From JBIKIW01 sp044361365 (GTDB taxonomy: Bacteria; Patescibacteriota; JACMRA01), in NCBI GenBank assembly GCA_044361365.1, contig JBIKIW010000017.1, positions 1-28,799 on the forward strand: a stretch of 28,799 nucleotides of DNA, written 5' to 3'. The notes beneath the pieces were generated by a model. That model had not been told where the DNA came from. It worked only from the letters and a program-made list of their open reading frames with translations, and searched no databases. Position numbers and translations under genes: made by a program. Below, one piece after another: positions 8,286 to 15,293 of this stretch; within the stretch, counting starts at the first letter, position 1; every line of letters starts with the position of its first letter.

Positions 8286-9590
8286 ATGCAACAATGGAAA
8301 ATTTTAACCCTAGGCGTGACAGGTGATTTGGCAAAAACTAAAGTTTTACCTGCTGTAGCAGAATTTGCCGATCTAAACAAAGAAAATGTGCAAATCGATT
8401 TTATTGGCTATTCTCGCAGTCAACCAAACAGCCAAGAGATTGTTAAGATTCTTGATGAAAATAGCACAGATGGTAAAAATAGCTTGAGAAGTATAAGTTT
8501 TTTTCAGGGTGAATATAACAATGCTCAATTTTTTGATAGCCTATATTCTACAGCCGTGGGGGATCAGAGGCTTATAATTTATATGGCTGTTCCGCCTAGT
8601 GTGTTTGTGGAGTTTTTACGCACAAGTTGCCCTCATCATGATAAAAATATTGAAATTGTAATGGAAAAGCCTTTTGGCAGGGATATGGCAGAAGCTGTAG
8701 AAATCTTAAATTTACTCAAGGAATGCAGCCTAAATGAGAAAGTTCACTTTGTAGATCATTATCTCTTTAAGCCTCAGTTTTGGCTTAGTCCAGCCCAGCA
8801 ACTTAATCTTAAATTTTTAAAAGAAAAAGTAATTTCCAAGGTTACGATTCAGGCCTTGGAGTCAGTTGGAGTGGGTAACAGAGGTAGGTATTATGAACAA
8901 GCTGGAGCGATTAAAGACATGCTTCCCCATATTTTTTCTTTATTTAATCAGTCAACAAAAATTTTAGATAAAAATTTTAACCTAGAAAAATATGAGAATT
9001 TTCAAATAACAGATCTGCGTATTGCAAGGTATGATGAATACACTAAAGACACCGGGGTGAAAGATTCTAAAATAGATACTTATTTTTACCTAGAAGCTAA
9101 GCTCGAATCGGTACAAATAATCTGGGAATCTGGAAAGATGCTTGGGCAAAAACTCACTCTGATTGAAGTTGATTTTGAAGATGGATCTAGGCTAAATTGG
9201 CAAATTGCACCTGAAGGTAAAATTGAAATTTTTAGTACCGATCAGAACTTAACCCTAGCTTTGGATAAAAAACCTTCTAAAGATCATACTAACATGTTTA
9301 AAGCTTTGTTAAATTATGATTATAGTTTGTTTGTGACTCACTCAGAAATGCTTACTGGATGGTGGATTTATGATAAAATTCAAGAAAAACGAAACTCTGA
9401 AAATACACAAATAGAATTTTATAAATCTGGGCAAAAATTAGTACAAATTAGTACAAATTCAAAAATACCAAAAATTGAAACTGACTTGGAAAAAGCCAAG
9501 ATTAAGTTTGAAAATTCTTTAAAAGAGTTATTAACAAGTGTTAGTCTAGATTATGGTTCTAAACCAAATGCTAAGAAGGCTCAACTATAG
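8286..9590 (+). CDS. zwf: Glucose-6-phosphate 1-dehydrogenase-like protein, divergent
   Basis: G6PD oxidises glucose 6-phosphate to 6-phosphogluconolactone with NAD(P)+, the entry to the pentose phosphate pathway. The N-terminal Rossmann motif is GVTGDLAK (10-17). EKPFGRD (127-133) and DHYLFK (157-162) correspond to the family's EKPFG and DHYLGK, keeping Asp, His and Lys but with Phe for Gly. The later KDMLPHI segment (His 215) matches RDMxQNHL but is one residue shorter, around the catalytic His. At 434 residues it is about 50 shorter than usual. The C-terminal half is poorly conserved, so activity and cofactor are uncertain. The ATG at 8286 has no Shine-Dalgarno sequence. The last leucine codon and the TAG stop run into the terminal repeat of a MITE-like element starting at 9586, so the original C-terminus was probably changed. 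No 6-phosphogluconate dehydrogenase gene is in view. Confidence 0.8.
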   Translation: MQQWKILTLGVTGDLAKTKVLPAVAEFADLNKENVQIDFIGYSRSQPNSQEIVKILDENSTDGKNSLRSISFFQGEYNNAQFFDSLYSTAVGDQRLIIYMAVPPSVFVEFLRTSCPHHDKNIEIVMEKPFGRDMAEAVEILNLLKECSLNEKVHFVDHYLFKPQFWLSPAQQLNLKFLKEKVISKVTIQALESVGVGNRGRYYEQAGAIKDMLPHIFSLFNQSTKILDKNFNLEKYENFQITDLRIARYDEYTKDTGVKDSKIDTYFYLEAKLESVQIIWESGKMLGQKLTLIEVDFEDGSRLNWQIAPEGKIEIFSTDQNLTLALDKKPSKDHTNMFKALLNYDYSLFVTHSEMLTGWWIYDKIQEKRNSENTQIEFYKSGQKLVQISTNSKIPKIETDLEKAKIKFENSLKELLTSVSLDYGSKPNAKKAQL

Positions 9591-9791
9591 AACCAGTTTG
9601 AAAATTAATTCGAACAAAAAGCCATTAAATAGTTTTCCCCTGATAAGGGGAATGTCCGAAGGACAAGGGGTTTTATGGAACTTTAAAGTAAAGCTGAAAA
9701 CCACAGTCCCGTTGGGACAGCTCCCTTATCAGGGAGCAACTGGCAACTTTTGGCTTAATATTCAAGTAAAAGTAATCAAACGGGTTCTATA
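9586..9791 (-). mobile_element. MITE-like element, copy 1 (206 bp)
   Basis: Ends TATAGAACCAGTTTGA and, read inward from the other side, TATAGAACCCGTTTGA are near-perfect terminal inverted repeats. The interior holds four hairpins: CCCC-TGATAA-GGGG (9637-9650), GTCC-GAA-GGAC (9654-9664), GTCCC-GTT-GGGAC (9706-9718) and GCTCCCT-TATC-AGGGAGC (9720-9737). The same sequence recurs inverted at 12228-12487. No transposase is encoded; short open frames here are by-products. A TA target, as in Tc1/mariner or IS630 elements, is suggested by the TATAG ends but not proven. From 9792 to 9926 I see nothing further. Confidence 0.8.
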
Positions 9792-9926
9792 AAATCCTAT
9801 ACACCGAACCTACTATTGAGAATAACAACGTGGATTAATCTATAAATTATTTGACTATTCCAGATTATTTTTCGAATATTTTACTGTTTAGTTTTTTAAT
9901 TTTGTAATCTCTTAACAAAACAGAGG

Positions 9927-9954
9927 TTGACAAAGCTTAGTTTATTCATAGTAA
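9927..9954 (+). promoter_or_regulatory. Promoter of the tRNA-Tyr/tRNA-Gly/grpE unit
   Basis: Consensus TTGACA (9927-9932), a 16-nt spacer and TAGTAA (9949-9954) lie 8 nt before the first base of tRNA-Tyr, the expected spacing for a start just ahead of the tRNA. Confidence 0.6.
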
Positions 9955-9962
9955 TTCTAAGA

Positions 9963-10048
9963 CCAGAGATACTCAAGCGGTCAACGAGGGCAGACTGTAA
10001 ATCTGCTGGGTTTTCCCTTCGAAGGTTCGAATCCTTCTCTCTGGACCA
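9963..10048 (+). tRNA. tRNA-Tyr (anticodon GTA)
   Basis: The 86-nt sequence has an acceptor stem CCAGAGA/TCTCTGG, anticodon arm CAGA-CTGTAAA-TCTG with anticodon GTA, a long variable arm typical of class II tRNA-Tyr, a T arm with GGTTCGAATCC and an encoded CCA. It lies 4 nt before tRNA-Gly. Confidence 0.95.
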
Positions 10049-10052
10049 ATTT

Positions 10053-10127
10053 GCGGGTATTGTATAGTGGCTATTACCTCAGCTTTCCAAGCTGATGAGG
10101 AGGGTTCGATTCCCTCTACCCGCTCCA
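10053..10127 (+). tRNA. tRNA-Gly (anticodon TCC)
   Basis: The 75-nt sequence has an acceptor stem GCGGGTA/TACCCGC, anticodon arm TCAGC-TTTCCAA-GCTGA (anticodon TCC), T arm GAGGG-TTCGATT-CCCTC and an encoded CCA. The anticodon is TCC rather than TCA, so it is not the UGA-reading glycine tRNA of some CPR lineages. Confidence 0.95.
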
Positions 10128-10142
10128 TTAAAGATTTTTAAA

Positions 10143-10778
10143 ATGAACCAAGAAGATAAACAAACTCACACCAAACACACAGCTGTTCCTTTAAATAGAC
10201 ACCATAAAAACAAACCTCAGAATGAAGGGCAGGGAGAGCAAATCAATAACTCAGAAATAAAACAAGAGTTCATACAAGAAATTGATAAAGATTCAACTTC
10301 TGCTGATGAGCAAAATGATCTTATTTTTAACCTAGAAGATAAAAAAATACTAGAGAATAAAATTCTTAGCCTAGAAGATGTCATAATTCGTAAAGAAGCG
10401 GATCTGCAAAATATAATTAGGCAAAATCAATTTGACATAGCTAATTCCAAAAAATCTACCAAAAAATCTGTAGCCATGCAAATTTTGCATGTAATGAATA
10501 CTTTATCCTTGGCTTTTCAGCATTTACCTCAAGTTGAAAACGCAGATTTTGATAAATTTATTCAAACTTTGATCAGCTCTTTTGACAAATCAATCCAGGA
10601 TTTAAAATTAGTTGGAATAGAGATTGTAGTTCCAAAAATTGGCGACTTGGTAGATTTAAATTATATGAATTTACTAAATACTCCCCAAGACCAATCAGAT
10701 TTAACGATTAAGCAAGTAGTTTCAGTGGGTTTGAAAATAGAAGACCAGGTAGTTCAACCTGCATCTGTGTTAGCATAA
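10143..10778 (+). CDS. grpE: Nucleotide exchange factor GrpE
   Basis: GrpE dimers release ADP from DnaK in the cytoplasmic chaperone cycle. The chosen ATG at 10143 gives 211 residues; an in-frame ATG at 10095 lies inside tRNA-Gly and is rejected. Residues 1-65 are polar and disordered, 65-115 form the helical/coiled-coil dimer region (KEADLQNIIRQNQFDIANSK), then a helical bundle with ILHVMNTLSLAFQHLPQ replacing the usual LPVLDNLERAL. The C-terminal beta wing ends TIKQVVSVGLKIEDQVVQPA, matching the family's V..V...GY...RVLRPA. The protein is divergent but the layout is convincing. It starts 15 nt after tRNA-Gly and is probably transcribed with the two tRNAs. dnaK and dnaJ are not in the window. 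Confidence 0.85.
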   Translation: MNQEDKQTHTKHTAVPLNRHHKNKPQNEGQGEQINNSEIKQEFIQEIDKDSTSADEQNDLIFNLEDKKILENKILSLEDVIIRKEADLQNIIRQNQFDIANSKKSTKKSVAMQILHVMNTLSLAFQHLPQVENADFDKFIQTLISSFDKSIQDLKLVGIEIVVPKIGDLVDLNYMNLLNTPQDQSDLTIKQVVSVGLKIEDQVVQPASVLA

Positions 10779-10831
10779 TTTTAACTTGACTGTTTGCCAA
10801 ATTTTTTTTAACACTATAGCTTAAAAGAGTT

Positions 10832-11368
10832 ATGAAAAAATCCAACCCAGCAAGTGTAATAGTAGCAATAGTAGCAGTTATTTTAATATTAGGCGGAGTT
10901 TTTATTTTAAATAGAGCTTTTAGCAATCGTTCAAATAATGATAGCGCTTCTTCTTCAACAAGTTCTAATTCAAGTTCTTCTTTATCAAGCAGTCGCTCTA
11001 ACAGCAGCAGTGCTACTTCTTCTGTAAAAGACGATCCAACCGAAACAAAGAGCTCGTCCTCTTCCACTTCTTCAGCTGGCTCCTCAACCTCATCAAACAA
11101 ATCTGGAAGCTCGTCTAGCTCAAATTCTACCCTAAAAGATGGTGAAGTTGTAGTTAAAGTTTTAAGTGTTACTGATTCTAAGTATCAAATAGAAACCACC
11201 GACTCCAAGGGAGTAACTTCAAAGTATTTCACGAAAGGGGCTAAGACAAATATTACTTTAAATGGTGTCACACTTACTGTTGGAAAAAGCTACAAAGTAA
11301 AAATAAATGTAACTGATACAGCAAATGGTTTCGATATAGACCTATTTCAAAATTTAGGTGAGGTATAA
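10832..11368 (+). CDS. Membrane-anchored protein with a serine-rich stalk, function unknown
   Basis: I do not recognise a family. The 178-residue protein has a short basic N-terminus, one hydrophobic helix (about 8-27), then about 65 residues dominated by serine (about 31-100) and a compact C-terminal domain (about 101-178) predicted to be beta-rich: GEVVVKVLSVTDSKYQIET, then TLTVGKSYKVKINV. The topology is probably N-in, with the stalk and beta domain outside. Serines use many different codons, so this is not simple repeat slippage. The tail of the penicillin-binding protein at 2592 has the same kind of polyserine. It ends 2 nt before the cmk start codon, so the two are co-transcribed. Confidence 0.75.
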   Translation: MKKSNPASVIVAIVAVILILGGVFILNRAFSNRSNNDSASSSTSSNSSSSLSSSRSNSSSATSSVKDDPTETKSSSSSTSSAGSSTSSNKSGSSSSSNSTLKDGEVVVKVLSVTDSKYQIETTDSKGVTSKYFTKGAKTNITLNGVTLTVGKSYKVKINVTDTANGFDIDLFQNLGEV

Positions 11369-11370
11369 TT

Positions 11371-12171
11371 GTGTCTGTTTATCCAAAAAACCTTGCTATT
11401 AATTTATCCAGTAAACCGTTTGATTCTAAAAAAATAATCGAACTAAAAAATAATTTACCAAATAATTTGATTATTAGGGTTTATGGGTTAGCTGGAGTTG
11501 GTAAAGGTACTTTGAGTAAATCACTTGCAGATACTTTGGGCATTCCTAACATTGAATCTAGTTTTATACTTCGATGTGCTACTCACATTTTTCAAGAAAT
11601 GAATCTTGATTTTAGCAAAGAAAACATTGATAAAGTTTTTGCAGAATTTAAAGTTTCTACTGATCAGTCAGGTTTAGTATTTGACTGGAAAGGTAAAAAA
11701 ATTAGCGACAAAGAGTTGAAAACTCCAAAAGTTGATGAGCTTGTACCAGTTGTAGCTCAGATTCCTCATGTTCGTGAAAAATTTGATACAACTCTGGATA
11801 ATGTAGTTTTGGAGCTAAACAAGCCTTTGGTAGCTGATGGAAGAGGTTCACACGAGCCATATTTGGTAAAAGCAGAAAAACGAGGTTGGAAAGTTGTACG
11901 ACTTTTGCTAGATGCTTCAGATGAAATAAAAGCTGATCGATATCTGGCTAAATATTTAAGTAAGCACCCAAATTTAAACTCTGATCAAAAAGAAGATATA
12001 ATCAATGAATTTAAAAAAACTGTAGTTGAAAGAAATCACCAAGATGTAAAAAACATTTTAGATAAAAATTTAGGTTTAATTTCTGAAGATTCTGGTTTTA
12101 TTGAAACCTCAAATATGTCGCCACAAGAAGTTTTGGAAACAGCGTTGAATTTTGTTCAGGAGAGTTTGTAA
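11371..12171 (+). CDS. cmk: Cytidylate kinase-like protein
   Basis: Cytidylate kinase phosphorylates CMP or dCMP with ATP in pyrimidine nucleotide synthesis. The Walker A loop is GLAGVGKGT (39-47, Lys 45), matching the family's GPAGxGKGT. ADGRGSHEPYLVKAEKRGWK corresponds to the ADGRD region and is followed by VVRLLLDASDEIKADR, the family's strand and LID motif. The Asp of DGRD is Gly-Ser here. At 266 residues it is about 40 longer than typical, with an N-terminal extension of about 30. The start codon is GTG, with GAGGT 8 nt upstream, one of the few plausible ribosome-binding sites here. It follows the serine-rich gene by 2 nt. A related NMP kinase is the main alternative. Confidence 0.75.
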   Translation: MSVYPKNLAINLSSKPFDSKKIIELKNNLPNNLIIRVYGLAGVGKGTLSKSLADTLGIPNIESSFILRCATHIFQEMNLDFSKENIDKVFAEFKVSTDQSGLVFDWKGKKISDKELKTPKVDELVPVVAQIPHVREKFDTTLDNVVLELNKPLVADGRGSHEPYLVKAEKRGWKVVRLLLDASDEIKADRYLAKYLSKHPNLNSDQKEDIINEFKKTVVERNHQDVKNILDKNLGLISEDSGFIETSNMSPQEVLETALNFVQESL

Positions 12172-12227
12172 ACTTGATTTAAGATCATTTTCTAACTTTA
12201 AAATGTTAAGATTGGTTGTTATTACCA

Positions 12228-12487
12228 ATAGAACCCATTTAATTACTTTTAATTGAATATTAAGCCAAAAGTTACCAGTTGCTCTCCTGCAAAGAGGAGT
12301 TGTCCCAACGGGACTGTGGGTTTCAGTTTCACTTTAAAGTTCCATAAAACCCCTTGCCCTATCGGACATTCCCCTTCATGCAACCTAAGGTCGTTTGGAA
12401 CAAGTCCAAACTTGCACTTGGTTTCTTATCAGGGGAAAACTATTTAAGTCTGTGGTGATTCGGATTAATTTTCAAATTGGTTCTATA
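12228..12487 (+). mobile_element. MITE-like element, copy 2 (260 bp)
   Basis: This is an inverted copy of the element at 9586-9791, alignable over its whole length from ATAGAACCC to GGTTCTATA. It keeps GTCCC-AAC-GGGAC and CTCCT-GCAAAG-AGGAG as hairpins. It carries about 49 extra bases (about 12379-12427) inside what is the CCCC...GGGG loop of copy 1. It fills most of the 434-bp gap between cmk and the MFS gene. No transposase is encoded. From 12488 to 12590 I see nothing further. Confidence 0.8.
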
Positions 12488-12568
12488 AACTTTCTTTTCT
12501 AAAAGTTAGATTTGTCTTGTTGCAAGTAAGTTGCTCTTATTATTTAATTGCTAATTTAATAAAAACCA

Positions 12569-12599
12569 TTACAAATAAGCACTAAAACCGTTATATATT
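12569..12599 (+). promoter_or_regulatory. Possible leaderless promoter of the MFS gene
   Basis: TATATT (12594-12599) lies 6 nt before the ATG at 12606. The -35 candidate TTACAA (12569-12574) is weak and 19 nt away, so only the -10 box is reasonably supported. Confidence 0.4.
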
Positions 12600-12605
12600 A
12601 TTAAT

Positions 12606-13793
12606 ATGAAAAAAACCTTCTGGATTGTAGCAGCTGTTTCCTTTATAAATGCTCTTAGTTTTACAGCAATCATTCCTGTGCTTTACCCATATGCTCAAAA
12701 ATTTGGATTAAACGATATACAGACTAGTTCTCTATTATCTGTTTATGCCATTTGTCAGTTTTTAGCTACTCCAATTTTAGGAAAATTATCAGACAAACAA
12801 GGTCGAAAAAAATGGCTTTTAATTAGTCTTTTGGGTACAGTTTTATCAAATATTTTGGCTGCTTTTGCAGGGGCTAGCTGGATTTTATTTGCAGCTAGGA
12901 TGTTAGATGGTTTAACAGGTGGAAATATTTCTATTGCTCAAGCGATTGTGGCTGACACTACAGAGCCTAAAGATCGAGTGAAGGGTTTTGGGATTGTTGG
13001 GGGTGCTTTTGGAATGGGTTTTGTGCTTGGACCAGCCTTAAGTTTTTTGGTGCAAAGTCTACCAACTATTCCGGGGACTTCCAAGTTTGGAATGTCGTTT
13101 TTACTTTCTAGTTTTTTTGCCTTGCTTGGTTTTTTGGTGATTACTTTTTTACTTCCAGAAACCCTCAAAAATAAAGATATTGAACCTATAAGTCTAAAAA
13201 CCCTTGGTCTGGAAAAGCTTTTTAAAGCAATTTTTATACCCAAATTAGGAACAATCTTTTTGTTAAATTTTTTATCTGGACTTACTTTCACTATATTTAC
13301 TTTTGTTTTTCAGCCTTTTTTTACCAAAACCTTGGGTCAATCCAGTCAAACTTTAGCATTAATTTTCTCTTTGTTTGGCGTGGTAGGGGTTATTTCTCAG
13401 TTATTTTTACTAAAACCAATCACCCAAAGATTTAAGCTAAATGATGTTTTAACTTTTAGTTTTGTAATCAGAGGGTTTATACTGCTCGGGATGTCAGCTT
13501 TCCCGGTATTCGGCATTTTTCTGCCGTTAAGCCTTTTATTTGGAATGATAAACCCATTTCCTCAGACTATTATTTCAACTCTAGTTTCGCTTAATTCCGA
13601 AGAAAAAGATCAAGGAATAAATTCAGGAATTAACAGCTCTTATCTCAGTATTTCAAATGCTTTTGGACCTTTAATTGGAGGTTTGCTTGCTTATTTTGGA
13701 TACACTCAGGCTATTTTAACAACAGGAGTTTTGTTTTTAATTGTAGCTGTTTTTAGTTATAGTGTGAGGCAAAAATTAAGCACCAAAAATTAA
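12606..13793 (+). CDS. MFS transporter, TetA-like (DHA1) drug/proton antiporter family
   Basis: Major facilitator superfamily proteins use the proton gradient to move small molecules across the membrane. The 395-residue protein has about 12 hydrophobic helices. Motif A is present in the loop after helix 2 as GKLSDKQGRKK (59-69), and motif C, typical of exporters, as GGAFGMGFVLGPALS in helix 5. Both point to the DHA1 drug-export group. The substrate cannot be inferred. No Shine-Dalgarno sequence is present; a -10-like TATATT lies 6 nt upstream. The gene is bounded by a MITE on the left and an intergenic repeat on the right, so it is probably transcribed alone. Confidence 0.88.
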   Translation: MKKTFWIVAAVSFINALSFTAIIPVLYPYAQKFGLNDIQTSSLLSVYAICQFLATPILGKLSDKQGRKKWLLISLLGTVLSNILAAFAGASWILFAARMLDGLTGGNISIAQAIVADTTEPKDRVKGFGIVGGAFGMGFVLGPALSFLVQSLPTIPGTSKFGMSFLLSSFFALLGFLVITFLLPETLKNKDIEPISLKTLGLEKLFKAIFIPKLGTIFLLNFLSGLTFTIFTFVFQPFFTKTLGQSSQTLALIFSLFGVVGVISQLFLLKPITQRFKLNDVLTFSFVIRGFILLGMSAFPVFGIFLPLSLLFGMINPFPQTIISTLVSLNSEEKDQGINSGINSSYLSISNAFGPLIGGLLAYFGYTQAILTTGVLFLIVAVFSYSVRQKLSTKN

Positions 13794-13810
13794 TCATTAA
13801 AATTAGTTAA

Positions 13811-13918
13811 AATACAACTCAAGCCCGCACCAAAATAAACACTCAAAGCCTACAAAAATCACTCCATTCATACAGTTGTAGTCTTTTCTTTGTGTATTTT
13901 AATTTAGGTTTGAGTACT
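13811..13918 (-). repeat. Structured intergenic repeat, copy C
   Basis: Read on the minus strand it begins TACTCAAACCTAAATTAAAA, continues AAAAGACTACAACTG and TTTTGTAGGCTTTGAGTGT and ends GGGCTTGAGTTGTATT. It is close to copy A along its whole length. Inner (CTACAA/TTGTAG) and outer (ACTCAAA/TTTGAGT) stems are kept. It lies between the convergent end of the MFS gene and the promoter region of the M23 peptidase gene. Confidence 0.65.
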
Positions 13919-13957
13919 ATTGACAAAAGAAGCCAGCTTTAGCATTTTATATAGAAT

Positions 13958-15289
13958 ATGAACAACCTGGTTCAAAAGAAAAATGTATTTTTGATAAAAA
14001 GCTTGGTGGTAGCTCTGATATTTTCAGTTTTAACTATTGGCAGTTTGAATTTAAAAGTTAATTCGCTTAATTCCACTCAATACAACTCCCAAAAAAGTGA
14101 AATCGATACCCAAACGGATGAAATAAACAAGCAACTATCCGAAATTGGAGGAAGTCTTGAAGATGTTAGCAAAAAGAAAAATACACTCCAAGAAGAATCA
14201 GTTCAGGTTGAAAAAGATATTGCCAAAATCAACGACTTGATAACTAAAACAGAAGATTTAATCAAAAAAATAGATGCTGAAATAAAGCAAAATGAAAAAG
14301 AGATTGATGAGCTTTTGGAAGAAATGAAAATTCTCCTTTTGCAGATTCAAAAAAACCAACAAGTAAGTCCAATAGAAAGCCTAATTTCTAGTCGTAATTT
14401 TGGAGAAGCAATTAGTAAATTGTATGCACTTTCTACCACTCAAAATAACGCTAACGATCTGAAAGTAAAAATTGAAGCAAAGATTAAGGAGCAAGAGGCA
14501 AACCTAGAGAAACAAAAGAAAAGTAAGAGCGATTTGGAAAGTTCTAAAATACTCTTGGAAGGTAAAAAAAGCTACCTGAGCTCTTTAATAACCAACTATA
14601 AAGGCAAAGAAGACGAGTATGCCAAGCAAATAGCAAGCTTGAAGGAAGAAAAAAAGATAAACGATGCTGAAGCTAAAAAACTGCAAGACGCTTGGGAAGC
14701 TGAAAAGGCAAGACTTGCTGAGGAGGCTAAAAAACAAAAAGGTGGAGGCGGAAACGGAGGGGGAAGTTCTGGCGGTGGAGGTGGGTCTGGAGGAAGCAAG
14801 GGTTGTTATTTTGAAAATACCTCAGATCCTGGGGTGCCAGCTGGATTCTTTCAAAGACCAATAGCAAGTGGTTATGTACTATATCAAAACTTCGGTTGTC
14901 CAAGTAACTGGGGTGGGCTTCATGATGCAGTGGATATTGCAATTGGGGGAGGAACACCTATAGGTTCGACAGCTGATGGCGTTGTTGCAGCGAAAGGTTC
15001 TGTTGGTTATGGAAACTGGGTGGTTATAAAACACACCTTACCGAACGAAAGGAGGATTTATTCTTTGTATGCCCATATGTTGTCTCAGGCTCCAGTTTCA
15101 GTTGGTCAAACTATTAGTAAAGGACAAATTATAGGCTATGTCGGATGTACTGGGATTTGTGAAGGCGAACATGTCCATTTTATGCTTTATGACGAAAGTT
15201 ATGAAAGAAAAGGTGGTAGTTTAGGTACTGGTATAGGTTATGGTGGCGACTCAAAAGTTTATGATCCAGAAAGATGGATAAAATTTTAA
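13958..15289 (+). CDS. Exported M23 peptidase with coiled coil (EnvC/NlpD-like)
   Basis: M23 domains are zinc endopeptidases that cut peptidoglycan cross-links, or regulators derived from them. The 443-residue protein has a hydrophobic signal or anchor segment (about 11-29), a long coiled coil (about 45-265, rich in Lys, Glu, Gln and Leu), a glycine linker resembling GGGGS repeats (about 266-281) and a C-terminal M23 domain. Zinc ligands are visible: H322 and D326 in LHDAVDIA, and H405 and H407 in HVHFML, so it is likely active. Four cysteines in the external domain, two in GCTGIC, may form disulfides. TTGACA at 13920-13925 is a possible -35. The gene ends 4 nt before lgt and is probably co-transcribed with it. 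A role in daughter-cell separation or wall remodelling is inferred. Confidence 0.88.
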   Translation: MNNLVQKKNVFLIKSLVVALIFSVLTIGSLNLKVNSLNSTQYNSQKSEIDTQTDEINKQLSEIGGSLEDVSKKKNTLQEESVQVEKDIAKINDLITKTEDLIKKIDAEIKQNEKEIDELLEEMKILLLQIQKNQQVSPIESLISSRNFGEAISKLYALSTTQNNANDLKVKIEAKIKEQEANLEKQKKSKSDLESSKILLEGKKSYLSSLITNYKGKEDEYAKQIASLKEEKKINDAEAKKLQDAWEAEKARLAEEAKKQKGGGGNGGGSSGGGGGSGGSKGCYFENTSDPGVPAGFFQRPIASGYVLYQNFGCPSNWGGLHDAVDIAIGGGTPIGSTADGVVAAKGSVGYGNWVVIKHTLPNERRIYSLYAHMLSQAPVSVGQTISKGQIIGYVGCTGICEGEHVHFMLYDESYERKGGSLGTGIGYGGDSKVYDPERWIKF

Positions 15290-15293
15290 TTTA

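Noticed and set aside
10095..10142. An in-frame ATG giving a longer GrpE
   Set aside because: It lies inside tRNA-Gly; the ATG at 10143 follows 15 nt after the tRNA.
12253..12447. Open frame of 64 codons and the similar one at 9553-9792
   Set aside because: Both lie mainly in MITE sequence with hairpins, have no family resemblance, and are by-products.
14596..14957. Proline-rich and other open frames opposite or overlapping the M23 glycine linker
   Set aside because: They are shadows of the glycine codons.
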